DNA of 31,601 bases from a virus: positions 1-31,601 of IMG/VR virus record IMGVR_UViG_3300032820_000066. One strand, 5' to 3'. This document shows positions 21,142 through 27,746 of this stretch, one piece after another. The notes beneath the pieces are model-generated. The model made no database searches. It saw only the letters and a list, made by a program, of their open reading frames with translations, and was not told the origin of the DNA. The translations under genes were made by a program, and so were the position numbers. The first letter of the stretch is position 1; the number at the start of each line of letters is the position of its first letter.

Positions 21142-21608
21142 GCAGCGGACAGCGCCGTGCCTAAAAATTCGGCGACATCGAAGCACGGGCACATTTTCAG
21201 CCATTCGTGCGCCTCGATTTTACCATCGCCGTCCAGGTCCGGACTGAAATCCCGGTGTCCCCGGGCTTCCGCTTCCGGCCAGATCAACCACAAAAAATCC
21301 AGCACACCGCGCAGCGAATCAAATTGCTGCGCCGTAAAATTGTCCTCGGGGTCTCCAGCCGTATTCACGCCACCGATCAAACACACCCCGATCGCTACGT
21401 CGTTGAATCCGCGAACGTGCGCTCCCTGCGCGTACAGCGGCCGTCCAGGCTCAACGCGTCCGTTCCGGCGGATGATCAAATGATACCCGATCATCGACCA
21501 GCCACGTCGGCGGTGCATACGATCGATCGCCGCGCGCCCAATATCGCGATCCGGTGGCGTCGCGCTACAGTGGACTGCAAAATATTCTGTTTTTTCGCGG
21601 TCACGCAT
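21138..21608 (-). CDS. Endolysin: T7-lysozyme-like N-acetylmuramoyl-L-alanine amidase with EF-hand insert
   Basis: 156 aa from ATG 21608, which overlaps the upstream stop by 8 bases; T7 lysozyme is 151 aa. Earlier in-frame codons would add 41 unrelated residues. The protein aligns with T7 lysozyme throughout: YFAVHCSATPPDRDIG (zinc His13), GWSMIGYHLIIRRNG (Tyr42), GFNDVAIGVCLIGGV, GHRD (zinc His118) and LKMCPCFDV (Lys138, zinc Cys140). Between the last two ligands is a canonical calcium loop, DLDGDGKIEAHE (124-135), much longer than the T7 spacer. It cuts the amide bond between muramic acid and L-alanine. Confidence 0.9.
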   Translation of the reverse strand: MRDREKTEYFAVHCSATPPDRDIGRAAIDRMHRRRGWSMIGYHLIIRRNGRVEPGRPLYAQGAHVRGFNDVAIGVCLIGGVNTAGDPEDNFTAQQFDSLRGVLDFLWLIWPEAEARGHRDFSPDLDGDGKIEAHEWLKMCPCFDVAEFLGTALSAA

Positions 21609-21795
21609 CGAACACGCGCCGCGCTCCAGCCGTTGCACGTCGTCGCCCGCGCTTGCGTCGCGTACGCGCCACGCTCTTACCTTTTGCGATCGCATCAGAT
21701 AGTTCTTTGTGCGCTTCGCCCTGCATTTCAACCAGCCGTTCCAACGGCCCGGGGTCTGTCGTCGGCACCGAAGGTTTAAAGAATGGAATTTTCAT
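21601..21795 (-). CDS. Unknown 64-aa basic protein in lysis cassette
   Basis: ATG overlaps the previous stop (TAATG) and its own stop overlaps the amidase start by 8 bases. The N-terminal half (FFKPSVPTTDPGPLERLVEM, QGEAHKELSDAIAKGKSV) is helical; the end is strongly basic (ARTRRKRGRRRATAGARR). There is no membrane segment. The function is unknown. Confidence 0.5.
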   Translation of the reverse strand: MKIPFFKPSVPTTDPGPLERLVEMQGEAHKELSDAIAKGKSVARTRRKRGRRRATAGARRVFDA

Positions 21796-21989
21796 TAGCG
21801 GCTTTCGATCGCGTTTTTCAATTCCGTCAGCGCTGTTGTGTTGCGGATGAAAGCATCAAGGATCAACGCATTCAACCGATCTTTCTCTTTCTGCACCGCG
21901 ACGTACCGGCGCCAGATCGCGACAATGCCCAGGACTAACAGAATTCCGACAGGGCCGTCCAGATACTCGACCAGGACATCGATCGACAT
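21795..21989 (-). CDS. Membrane-anchored coiled-coil protein, holin-like
   Basis: 64 aa; ATG with GGGA 8 bases upstream. One N-terminal membrane helix (GPVGILLVLGIVAIW, residues ~12-26) is followed by RRYVAVQKEKDRLNALILDA and NTTALTELKNAIESR, an amphipathic coiled coil. The form recalls BhlA/UviB-type small holins. It is the first gene after the candidate terminator at 22010-22036. It may be the primary holin, or work with the 52-aa protein. Confidence 0.55.
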   Translation of the reverse strand: MSIDVLVEYLDGPVGILLVLGIVAIWRRYVAVQKEKDRLNALILDAFIRNTTALTELKNAIESR

Positions 21990-22009
21990 CGCGCAGATCC
22001 CGTGGTACT

Positions 22010-22036
22010 AAAAAAAAACCGGATGCGAAGATCCGA
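22010..22036 (-). terminator. Rho-independent terminator upstream of the lysis cassette
   Basis: Minus strand: CGGAT-CTTCGC-ATCCG stem-loop (five pairs) followed by G and nine T residues (plus A tract 22010-22018). It lies between the Q-like gene and the first lysis gene. Confidence 0.7.
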
Positions 22037-22189
22037 AGGTATCAGATCAAACCTGGACGTTTTTTCGACGCAACTCTGACCCGTACGCCAGAACCTAGCA
22101 TAATTTGGTCAAAAGATCCGGACAAAAAAAAGATCCGGACACTTTCGCGCGCCGCGGAACCCAGGCTCACAAACCCCCGGGGGTTTATG
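22037..22189. promoter_or_regulatory. Candidate promoter and repeats before the lysis cassette
   Basis: Minus-strand TTGTCC (plus 22120-22125), 17-base spacer, TATGCT (plus 22097-22102): 4 of 6 matches in each box. AAGATCCGGACA occurs twice (22113-22124 and 22130-22141), and AAGATCCG a third time in the terminator stem at 22028. A 16-bp palindrome AAACCCCCGGGGGTTT (22171-22186) follows the Q-like gene. No ORF is evident. Confidence 0.45.
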
Positions 22190-22597
22190 TCAAACGGTCA
22201 CAATGACCAGATCGCGGATCGCTTGGCACTGCCACAGCGCCGCCTGCGCGGCATAAACGCGATCGTGATACCGCGTTCGGCTCAAGTGCAGAGCTTTACA
22301 TCGATCGCGCACAATCAACCGCCGATCGTTCTCGTCGCGGACTAACCCGAACTCGACTAAAACAACCGCGCGTAAATCACTCGGCAGACGATTCACTTCG
22401 GCTTCAATCACAACTGCTTGTTTCGGCCATTCCGGCGGGTAACCGCGATCCGGCGGCTGACCGCCGTAAAGTTTTAAAACATGCTCGATCGTATGCGTCG
22501 GATAGCTGTTTCGCTCCGCGCGGTCCAGCACTACCGGAACCCAGTGCGCGAACATCGCATCGCGCAACAATTCATGTTCAATCGGCCGTCTGCTCAT
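22190..22597 (-). CDS. HTH protein, possible late antiterminator/sigma-like regulator
   Basis: 135 aa from ATG 22597 (GAGGA 9 bases upstream; an upstream GTG would extend it by 25 residues without a ribosome-binding site). The N-terminal half has MSRRPIEHELLRDAMFAHWV and a Pro-rich stretch. The C-terminal half EAEVNRLPSDLRAVVLVEFG, LIVRDRCKALHLSRTRYHDR and VYAAQAALWQ resembles sigma70 region 4 or the HTH of Q/ArpU-type phage late regulators. It sits just upstream of a promoter-like site, a terminator and the lysis genes, as Q does in lambda. The regulatory role is inferred from fold and place. Confidence 0.55.
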   Translation of the reverse strand: MSRRPIEHELLRDAMFAHWVPVVLDRAERNSYPTHTIEHVLKLYGGQPPDRGYPPEWPKQAVVIEAEVNRLPSDLRAVVLVEFGLVRDENDRRLIVRDRCKALHLSRTRYHDRVYAAQAALWQCQAIRDLVIVTV

Positions 22598-22686
22598 TCG
22601 CAATTTCCTCGCATCAAAACACCGAAATAAAAATCCTAAATCAAACCCGGTCGCTGTTGGACCCCCGGACATGGTCTAAAGACACA

Positions 22687-23026
22687 TGTCCCGGGGTGTC
22701 CCAGCTCCCGAACAAGGGTGCGCCCGGGACATTTTGTTAATGTCCCAGCATGTCCCAGGTGTCCCAGCAAAAAATCCAATCATCGAAAAGTTTAATAAAA
22801 TCAAGGTCGTGCAGCTTTTTCAAACCTCGATTAGCGCGCTTTCTAGTCGTGTCCCAGGATGTCCCGGCGGCGTCACATTCCGCCTTGACGTGCGCTAAAA
22901 AAACGTCGCGCGGAACACCCCATTTTAGATCGTTTGTCCCAGCGTGGTCGTTATGAATCAATAACTTGCGTGCTTTTTTAGCCGCTGGGACATGCTGGGA
23001 CATTTTTTCGTCGTTTTCAATGTCCC
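22687..23026. repeat. Twelve scattered TGTCCC(A/G)G motifs
   Basis: TGTCCC occurs at 22687, 22697, 22741, 22751, 22760, 22850, 22860, 22935 and 23021 on the plus strand and as GGGACA at 22726, 22987 and 22997. Nine extend to TGTCCCAG and three to TGTCCCGG. They cross the end of the primase-helicase gene and the gap after it, in several reading frames. By chance about 0.2 would be expected in 340 bp. Confidence 0.9.
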
Positions 23027-24896
23027 AGACAATTTCCCTTAGAAAACCAACGACTTGCAGCTCCCCCGGTGTCAAATGCAGTGATTGCACCGGCCCCGCG
23101 GTCTCTTTCAAAACGCAGCTTGAAAGGTCGTTTTGTTCGCCGTCGAGCGGTACTGTTTGCAGTTCAAAATTCAACAATTCGAGGCCGTCTTCGCCGTCCC
23201 GCAGTTTTTCAATTTTAAGCACTCGATTCGTCAGATCGAGGCGTTTCACAGAAAGTTCACAATCGGTGGCGCCGTGTAAACTGGAATGACCCCGCGAACC
23301 TTTCGAAGCGTCTTTGCCCGAGTGGTGTACAAAAACCGCTAAGCAGTCGAACACTTCGCCGAGCTGCGCCGCCGAATACACCATACTGCCCATGTCCTCC
23401 GGACTGTTTTCGTTTCCGCCCGGCATGGTTCGGTTTAGCGTGTCGATGATGATGACGTCGATACCGCCCAATTCCTCGACTAGTGAGTGTAGATCGAGAA
23501 CGAGAGCGGCAATGTCGCTGTCAGGACCGAGCAGATTCATCGAGCTTTGCACGATTCGAAATTTATTTTGCAGTTCGACCGGCGACAAGTTGTTGTGCGT
23601 CAGGTACGCTTTGGCGCGTAGCTTCAGATCACCTTCGGCAGCGATGTAGACTACAGTGCCCTGGCGCGTTTCGCGGCCATAGAATGGGATACCGCGGGCA
23701 ACGGCCAGTGCAAGATCCAGGACCGCAAACGTTTTCCCACTGCCGGGGGCGCCCCAGACCACGCCGAGACCTCGTTCCGGCCAGACTCCAGCGACGCGCC
23801 AGTTCGGTGTCGGCAAATTGATCAACTCTTCAATCGTGAAAAAATCGAACCGACGTTTGCGCCCGACCGACTCGGCGACGAGTTTGTCCTTGCCTGTCGG
23901 CCCAAGGAAATCGAACACGCTCGAAACATCCGGCGCAATAAATGCCCCCATCCGCTGGCACTCTGACCATAAGAATTCGAAAGCGCGGGAGTGGTCGTCT
24001 TGACGTTTGCGCAGCGCATACTGATAGACGTGCGTATTTTGGAGCGCATAAGATAGCACTTCGCTGTCTGTCAGCCCGTTCGAGTAGAGTGTCGACAGCA
24101 GTGCGGCGACGGCTGCGGAACTGCCGCCGGTGGACTCCTGGTGCCGTTCTGCGGGTTGTCCGGTTGTAACGAATTGAACCAGCTCCGGTTTAAGCAACGT
24201 GTCGACTCGGGCGACCAGGGCGCGCGTGTCTTCGCCCGTTAAAATATCCGGCGCCGCCTTGCCGGTATCCAGCGCTGTTTTGGCGTTTTTGCTCTTGCCG
24301 TAGTTTGCGACGACTTTTTCGAGCGCTTTAGTGTCCGCAGCAAGAACGCGGGTTTGCGATCCAACTCGGTGCCCGGTGACCGTCACAAACCGGCTCGCAT
24401 GACCGCCGTAGACCTCGACCCCTTCCTGAAGATTGCTAATGTCTGTCGCAATTTGGCCGAAGCAAAACGCGCGCAGCCCGTTTCCGGACGGCGACCGTTC
24501 CCAGTAGGTCGGAATGTCTGTTTGAATGTTTTCCGCGGTGGTGTTACACGCGCCTTGATCGTCGAGACATTTATCCAAATCGATCGCAACGACCGGCTCT
24601 GAAAACACGTCGGAGTTGATGTCGTTTAAAACGAAGCCGACGCCGCTCAGCATTTCCGAGTTCGCTACGGCGGCTACTGCTACGTCGAACGACAGCCAGT
24701 TCGCCTCGTCTTTCCAACGTACTTTGATCTGAGGATTGTCGGGACGCCGCGGTTGTTTATCGACCTTGCCCGTGGCCCGGGCGACTGCGGCCCAGACGAG
24801 CCAGCGTCGCTGTTGTTGCAGCGCCCGGGGAATGTTCTCGGGTTTGATTGCCAACCCCCAGGCGGGAGTTACGTGGCCCACCCGTTCTATTCCCAC
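22737..24896 (-). CDS. Primase-helicase (prim-pol-like domain plus RepA/AAA_25 ATPase)
   Basis: 719 aa; GTG start overlapping the repressor-like gene by 10 bases. The N-terminal ~190 residues match bifunctional primase-polymerase domains: WLVWAAV, GVGFVLNDIN, VVAIDLDKC (Asp106, Asp108), SPSGNGLRAFC (135-145), EVYGGHASRFVTVTGHR. Residues ~370-560 are a RecA-like ATPase: GAPGSGKT (382-389), VVYIAAEGD, IDVIIIDTLNR (Asp485), AVFVHHSGKD. The C-terminal ~80 residues look like a winged helix (GTSWDTTRKRANRGLKKLHD). It should lay primers and unwind DNA for the family A polymerase. Its 3' end carries the TGTCCC motif cluster. Confidence 0.82.
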   Translation of the reverse strand: MGIERVGHVTPAWGLAIKPENIPRALQQQRRWLVWAAVARATGKVDKQPRRPDNPQIKVRWKDEANWLSFDVAVAAVANSEMLSGVGFVLNDINSDVFSEPVVAIDLDKCLDDQGACNTTAENIQTDIPTYWERSPSGNGLRAFCFGQIATDISNLQEGVEVYGGHASRFVTVTGHRVGSQTRVLAADTKALEKVVANYGKSKNAKTALDTGKAAPDILTGEDTRALVARVDTLLKPELVQFVTTGQPAERHQESTGGSSAAVAALLSTLYSNGLTDSEVLSYALQNTHVYQYALRKRQDDHSRAFEFLWSECQRMGAFIAPDVSSVFDFLGPTGKDKLVAESVGRKRRFDFFTIEELINLPTPNWRVAGVWPERGLGVVWGAPGSGKTFAVLDLALAVARGIPFYGRETRQGTVVYIAAEGDLKLRAKAYLTHNNLSPVELQNKFRIVQSSMNLLGPDSDIAALVLDLHSLVEELGGIDVIIIDTLNRTMPGGNENSPEDMGSMVYSAAQLGEVFDCLAVFVHHSGKDASKGSRGHSSLHGATDCELSVKRLDLTNRVLKIEKLRDGEDGLELLNFELQTVPLDGEQNDLSSCVLKETAGPVQSLHLTPGELQVVGFLREIVWDIENDEKMSQHVPAAKKARKLLIHNDHAGTNDLKWGVPRDVFLAHVKAECDAAGTSWDTTRKRANRGLKKLHDLDFIKLFDDWIFCWDTWDMLGH

Positions 24897-25090
24897 AATG
24901 GCCGGAAATCTGAAGGCAGTACGCGCCCGCGGGAGTTTCGAGACACCAGCGCGCGTTTTTTCTCAGGCACACCGGCCTGACACCACAAGTACCAGGTGGC
25001 AAGTGAAATGTTCACACTTCTACAAAAATCGGCTGGGCGTCGGGTGCCGAGCGCTTCAATAAGCACTCGTTTATGCGGGTGGTCTTTCAT
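24887..25090 (-). CDS. Cro/YdaS-like small HTH repressor
   Basis: 67 aa; ATG 25090 with a weak GGACG site. LIEALGTRRPADFCRSVNIS, LATWYLWCQAGVPEKKRALV, then RVLPSDFRPLW. The helix-turn-helix with Trp in the recognition helix, and the RVxPxDxRPxx end, are typical of YdaS/Cro-like phage repressors. It is transcribed away from the replication operon, with 175 bases between, where a promoter and six tandem repeats lie. It probably binds these repeats and controls both directions. Confidence 0.7.
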   Translation of the reverse strand: MKDHPHKRVLIEALGTRRPADFCRSVNISLATWYLWCQAGVPEKKRALVSRNSRGRVLPSDFRPLWE

Positions 25091-25151
25091 CGTCCGAGTC
25101 TAGAACTTTCAGAAAACAAAAACAACACAAAACAGAATAATCTAGTTTTTC

Positions 25152-25179
25152 TGGACACGCCGGAAAATCGATCTATACT
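25152..25179 (+). promoter_or_regulatory. Sigma70-type promoter of the replication operon
   Basis: TGGACA (25152-25157; 5 of 6 to consensus), 16-base spacer, TATACT (25174-25179; 5 of 6). The start point would be near 25186, inside the first decamer of the tandem array. The upstream region is AT-rich with A-tracts (25105-25140), a likely UP element. Confidence 0.7.
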
Positions 25180-25184
25180 GAGCG

Positions 25185-25244
25185 CGGTAACAACCGGTAA
25201 CAACCGGTCGCAACCGGTCGCAACCGGTCGCAACCGGTAACAAC
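25185..25244. repeat. Six tandem 10-bp repeats (operator/iteron array)
   Basis: CGGTAACAAC x2, CGGTCGCAAC x3, CGGTAACAAC x1, head to tail with no gaps. The period of 10 bp puts every copy on the same face of the helix. The array starts at the predicted transcription start and ends 21 bases before the first ORF. It is the most likely binding site of the divergent Cro/YdaS-like protein or of a replication initiator. Confidence 0.95.
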
Positions 25245-25265
25245 ACATAACAGGAGACAGAAAAA

Positions 25266-25412
25266 ATGATCATTGACGCACACACGAAAGAACGGCGCGC
25301 GTGGATCAAACGCGGCTGTAAAGATGATGACCCAAGTGAACGCTATGTCGCCCTTGCCGGTGTCGCCGCCTGGGCGATCACAATGGCGATCGTGTATTGG
25401 ACAACTCTTTAA
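25266..25412 (+). CDS. 48-aa membrane protein, first gene of the replication operon
   Basis: ATG 25266 with an excellent AGGAGACAG leader (GGAG 9 bases away), similar to the leader of block B. The protein starts MIIDAHTKERRAWIKRGCKD, a charged cytoplasmic part, and ends with one membrane helix (YVALAGVAAWAITMAIVYW). It is too small for a family call. As the promoter-proximal early gene it may act on the host membrane, for example in superinfection exclusion, but there is no direct evidence. Confidence 0.6.
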   Translation: MIIDAHTKERRAWIKRGCKDDDPSERYVALAGVAAWAITMAIVYWTTL

Positions 25413-25426
25413 ACTCTCGATCAAGC

Positions 25427-25470
25427 AGCAGACTAACCCGGCGCGAACGTGTGTGCCGGGTTTGCTGTGC
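25427..25470 (+). terminator. Strong hairpin after the 48-aa gene
   Basis: AACCCGGC (25435-25442) pairs with GCCGGGTT (25455-25462); flanking AGCA/TGCT extend it. An A-rich rather than T-rich tail follows, so it is more likely an attenuator or mRNA-stability stem than a full terminator. Confidence 0.55.
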
Positions 25471-25504
25471 AAAAAATTAACAAACATTAACGGGGGAGAA
25501 AACT

Positions 25505-25960
25505 TTGGACATCGAACTGATCACAAAAAGTATAGCCGATTTAGTCTATTCAAATTTGAAACTGGCCGACAGCGTTGACCGTCTAGCTCACGCGCTGGAT
25601 CAAGAGATGGATTACCCGGGTCCGGCGGTATCGCAGCCCGTAAAAAAACCAGTCGAACTGCACGCTGTGCCGACGGGTAATTCCGAACCTGAAACCGATA
25701 CTCCAGATCAAATTTATTCCGAGGGCGAAACGGTTGTCGAGGTCAAGAAAACGAAAGCGAAAAAGTCGAAGAAAAAAGCGGCGCCGAAGATCGAGGCTGT
25801 GCCCCCCGTGACGCGTGAAACGATTCGCGCGTTACTTGTCGATGTACCGCGCGAGACGGCTAAAAAACTCGTCACTAAATATGGCGACAATGTGTCTAAA
25901 ATTGACGACGCAAATTTAGCCGATCTACAGGCCGACGTTATGGCGTTTTTATCCAAATGA
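25505..25960 (+). CDS. Lys-rich replication-block protein of unknown function
   Basis: 151 aa; TTG start with a GGGGGAGAA site. Residues 1-35 are helical (ITKSIADLVYSNLKLADSVD), followed by a Pro-rich linker, a strongly basic segment (VKKTKAKKSKKKAAPKIEAV, ~80-100) and a C-terminal helical domain (TRETIRALLVDVPRETAKKL, KIDDANLADLQADVMAF). Proteins of this build commonly precede DUF2800 genes in phages. The basic centre suggests DNA binding. The stop overlaps the next start (ATGA). Confidence 0.6.
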   Translation: MDIELITKSIADLVYSNLKLADSVDRLAHALDQEMDYPGPAVSQPVKKPVELHAVPTGNSEPETDTPDQIYSEGETVVEVKKTKAKKSKKKAAPKIEAVPPVTRETIRALLVDVPRETAKKLVTKYGDNVSKIDDANLADLQADVMAFLSK

Positions 25961-27126
25961 GCAGTGCCGATCACGACAGAATGCTGCGACCGTCCGGCGC
26001 CCACCGATGGATGCAGTGCGCCGCGTCGCCCGGACGCGAAGCGCAAATCGAGGAAAAACCGAGTTCTTACGCGGCGGAGGGCACCGCAGCTCACGCACTC
26101 GGCGAAATGGTGTTAACAAGCGGCGAAGATGCGATCGCTTTTCTGGCGACGGAAATCAACGTCCCGCTGTCAGACGGTACGCTTGCAACCTATGCCGTTA
26201 CGACCGAAATGGCGAGCGCTGTGCAGCGCTATGTCGACGCGGTGAATGATCAACCTGGGCAATTGTTCGTTGAACACTCGTTAGACTTGGCGGGAATTTT
26301 GCCAAACAACGGCACCGGGGATGCGCTGCGGATCGATTGGGACAACAATGTGTGCCGAATAAATGATCTGAAATACGGCCAAGGTGTTCGCGTCATGGCC
26401 GAAAACAACGTGCAGGAAATGTTGTACGGTTTGGGCGCGCTGCAATCATTCGAAACCTTCGGCGACATCGATACGTTCGAGCTTTGGATTCATCAACCGA
26501 GGCTTGACCACGTCGACGTCTGGGAGCTTTCGCGTTTAGAACTGTTGCTTTTTAAAAATAACGTCATCGAGGCCGTCGAGCGCACGCGAGCAGAGTTCCC
26601 CAAGTACACCGCCGGTGATCACTGCCGGTTCTGCCGCGCCCGGGACGACTGCGCGGCGCTGGCCGCGTACTCCGTCGCGACGGTCACTGATCAATTCGAC
26701 GACCTTGCAACTTTCGACATCAACGATCCGAACAAACTCAGTCAAGACCAAGTCAACGAACTGCTGAACCGCATCGGGCCGATGCGCCAGTGGGCAAGCG
26801 CGCTCGAAGAACGCGCGATGCGCGAACTGCAAGACGGGACCGCGGACTTGCCAGATTGGAAAATCGTCGAGGGCCGCAGCAATCGAAAATTTCGCGACGA
26901 CGTGGCCGTTCTCGACATCCTTAAAAAATCACGGATGAGCGCTGACACCTACGCCCCACGCAGTGTGTTGTCGCTGGGCAAGCTCGAAAAGGTGATGGGT
27001 AAAAAATTGTTTCACGAAAAGTTAGGCGAGCAAGTTGTGAAACCGCAAGGCAAACCAACTCTCGCACCCGCGTCCGACAAAAAGCCGTCAATTACGGCAA
27101 CGGACAAATTCAAAGTCATAATGTAG
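25957..27126 (+). CDS. DUF2800 protein, PD-(D/E)XK nuclease (Cas4/RecB-like)
   Basis: 389 aa. The N-terminus RPSGAHRWMQCAASPGREAQ, then SSYAAEGTAAHALGE, is the typical opening of DUF2800. The catalytic core has FVEHSLDLAGI, GTGDALRID and RINDLKYGQGVRV (the D...xLK pattern), then NNVQEMLYGLGAL. A C-terminal Cys cluster CRFCRARDDC, with Cys21 near the start, could hold an iron-sulfur cluster as in Cas4/AddB. These proteins are 5'-3' exonuclease-like and always travel with DUF2815 and a family A polymerase in phage replication modules, as here. Confidence 0.85.
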   Translation: MSSADHDRMLRPSGAHRWMQCAASPGREAQIEEKPSSYAAEGTAAHALGEMVLTSGEDAIAFLATEINVPLSDGTLATYAVTTEMASAVQRYVDAVNDQPGQLFVEHSLDLAGILPNNGTGDALRIDWDNNVCRINDLKYGQGVRVMAENNVQEMLYGLGALQSFETFGDIDTFELWIHQPRLDHVDVWELSRLELLLFKNNVIEAVERTRAEFPKYTAGDHCRFCRARDDCAALAAYSVATVTDQFDDLATFDINDPNKLSQDQVNELLNRIGPMRQWASALEERAMRELQDGTADLPDWKIVEGRSNRKFRDDVAVLDILKKSRMSADTYAPRSVLSLGKLEKVMGKKLFHEKLGEQVVKPQGKPTLAPASDKKPSITATDKFKVIM

Positions 27127-27138
27127 GAGACACAAAAA

Positions 27139-27678
27139 ATGTTGATTCAAAATGTTCGTTTATCGTTCCCGAATTTGTTCCGCGCCGGACAATTCAACGA
27201 AGATGCCACGCCGAAATATTCGGCGATGTTGATCGTGCCGAAAGATCATCCACAGAAGAACGAAATCAATGCGGCGATCATGAACGTCATCGGCGAAAAA
27301 TGGGGCGACAAAAAACCGTCATCCTTAAAAATCTGCGTTCGAGACGGCGACGAGAAAGCCGACAAGGATGGTTTCGGGCCTGACGTTGTGTTTTTCAATG
27401 CGACAAACACGACGCGCCCTACGGTGGTCGACAGGGACCGCACACCGCTCACAGAGTCAGACGGACGGCCGTACGCGGGTTGTTATGTCGACTCGATCGT
27501 TGAGTTCTGGGCGCAGGACAATAAGTACGGCAAGCGCATCAACGCCTCGCTGAGTGGTATTCAGTTCCGCGCCGACGGCGACGCGTTCGGTGGTGGCCGA
27601 CCGGCAGGGGCAAACGCCTTCGAAGACTTGTCGGAAGTCACGGCGGAAGACGAGGACACCGCCGATTTTATGAGCTAG
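27139..27678 (+). CDS. DUF2815 single-stranded DNA-binding protein
   Basis: 179 aa; ATG with the GGAGACAC leader. The protein starts MLIQNVRLSFPNLFRAGQF and has YSAMLIVPKDHPQ, FNATNTTRPTVVDRDRTPL, GCYVDSIVEFWAQDNKYGKR and INASLSGIQFRADGDAFGGG, the conserved blocks of DUF2815, an OB-fold family likened to T7 gp2.5. The acidic tail ending EDEDTADFM would contact polymerase and helicase, as SSB tails do. It follows DUF2800, the usual pair. Confidence 0.85.
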   Translation: MLIQNVRLSFPNLFRAGQFNEDATPKYSAMLIVPKDHPQKNEINAAIMNVIGEKWGDKKPSSLKICVRDGDEKADKDGFGPDVVFFNATNTTRPTVVDRDRTPLTESDGRPYAGCYVDSIVEFWAQDNKYGKRINASLSGIQFRADGDAFGGGRPAGANAFEDLSEVTAEDEDTADFMS

Positions 27679-27693
27679 AGAGAGGGGGAAATT

Positions 27694-27737
27694 GGCCCCG
27701 GCGCTGTTCACAAAGTGCGCCGCCGGGGTCTTCTTTT
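27694..27737 (+). terminator. Rho-independent terminator after the SSB gene
   Basis: CCCCGGCG (27696-27703) pairs with CGCCGGGG (27721-27728) around a 17-base loop that can also pair (GC/GC), followed by TCTTCTTTT. It would raise SSB mRNA relative to the methyltransferase and polymerase genes downstream. Confidence 0.75.
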
Positions 27738-27746
27738 CGATAAAAC

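Noticed and set aside
24887-25090. Reading the small HTH gene as proof of a lysogenic switch
   Set aside because: No integrase, excisionase, att site or partition gene is visible; Cro-like proteins also occur in strictly lytic phages.
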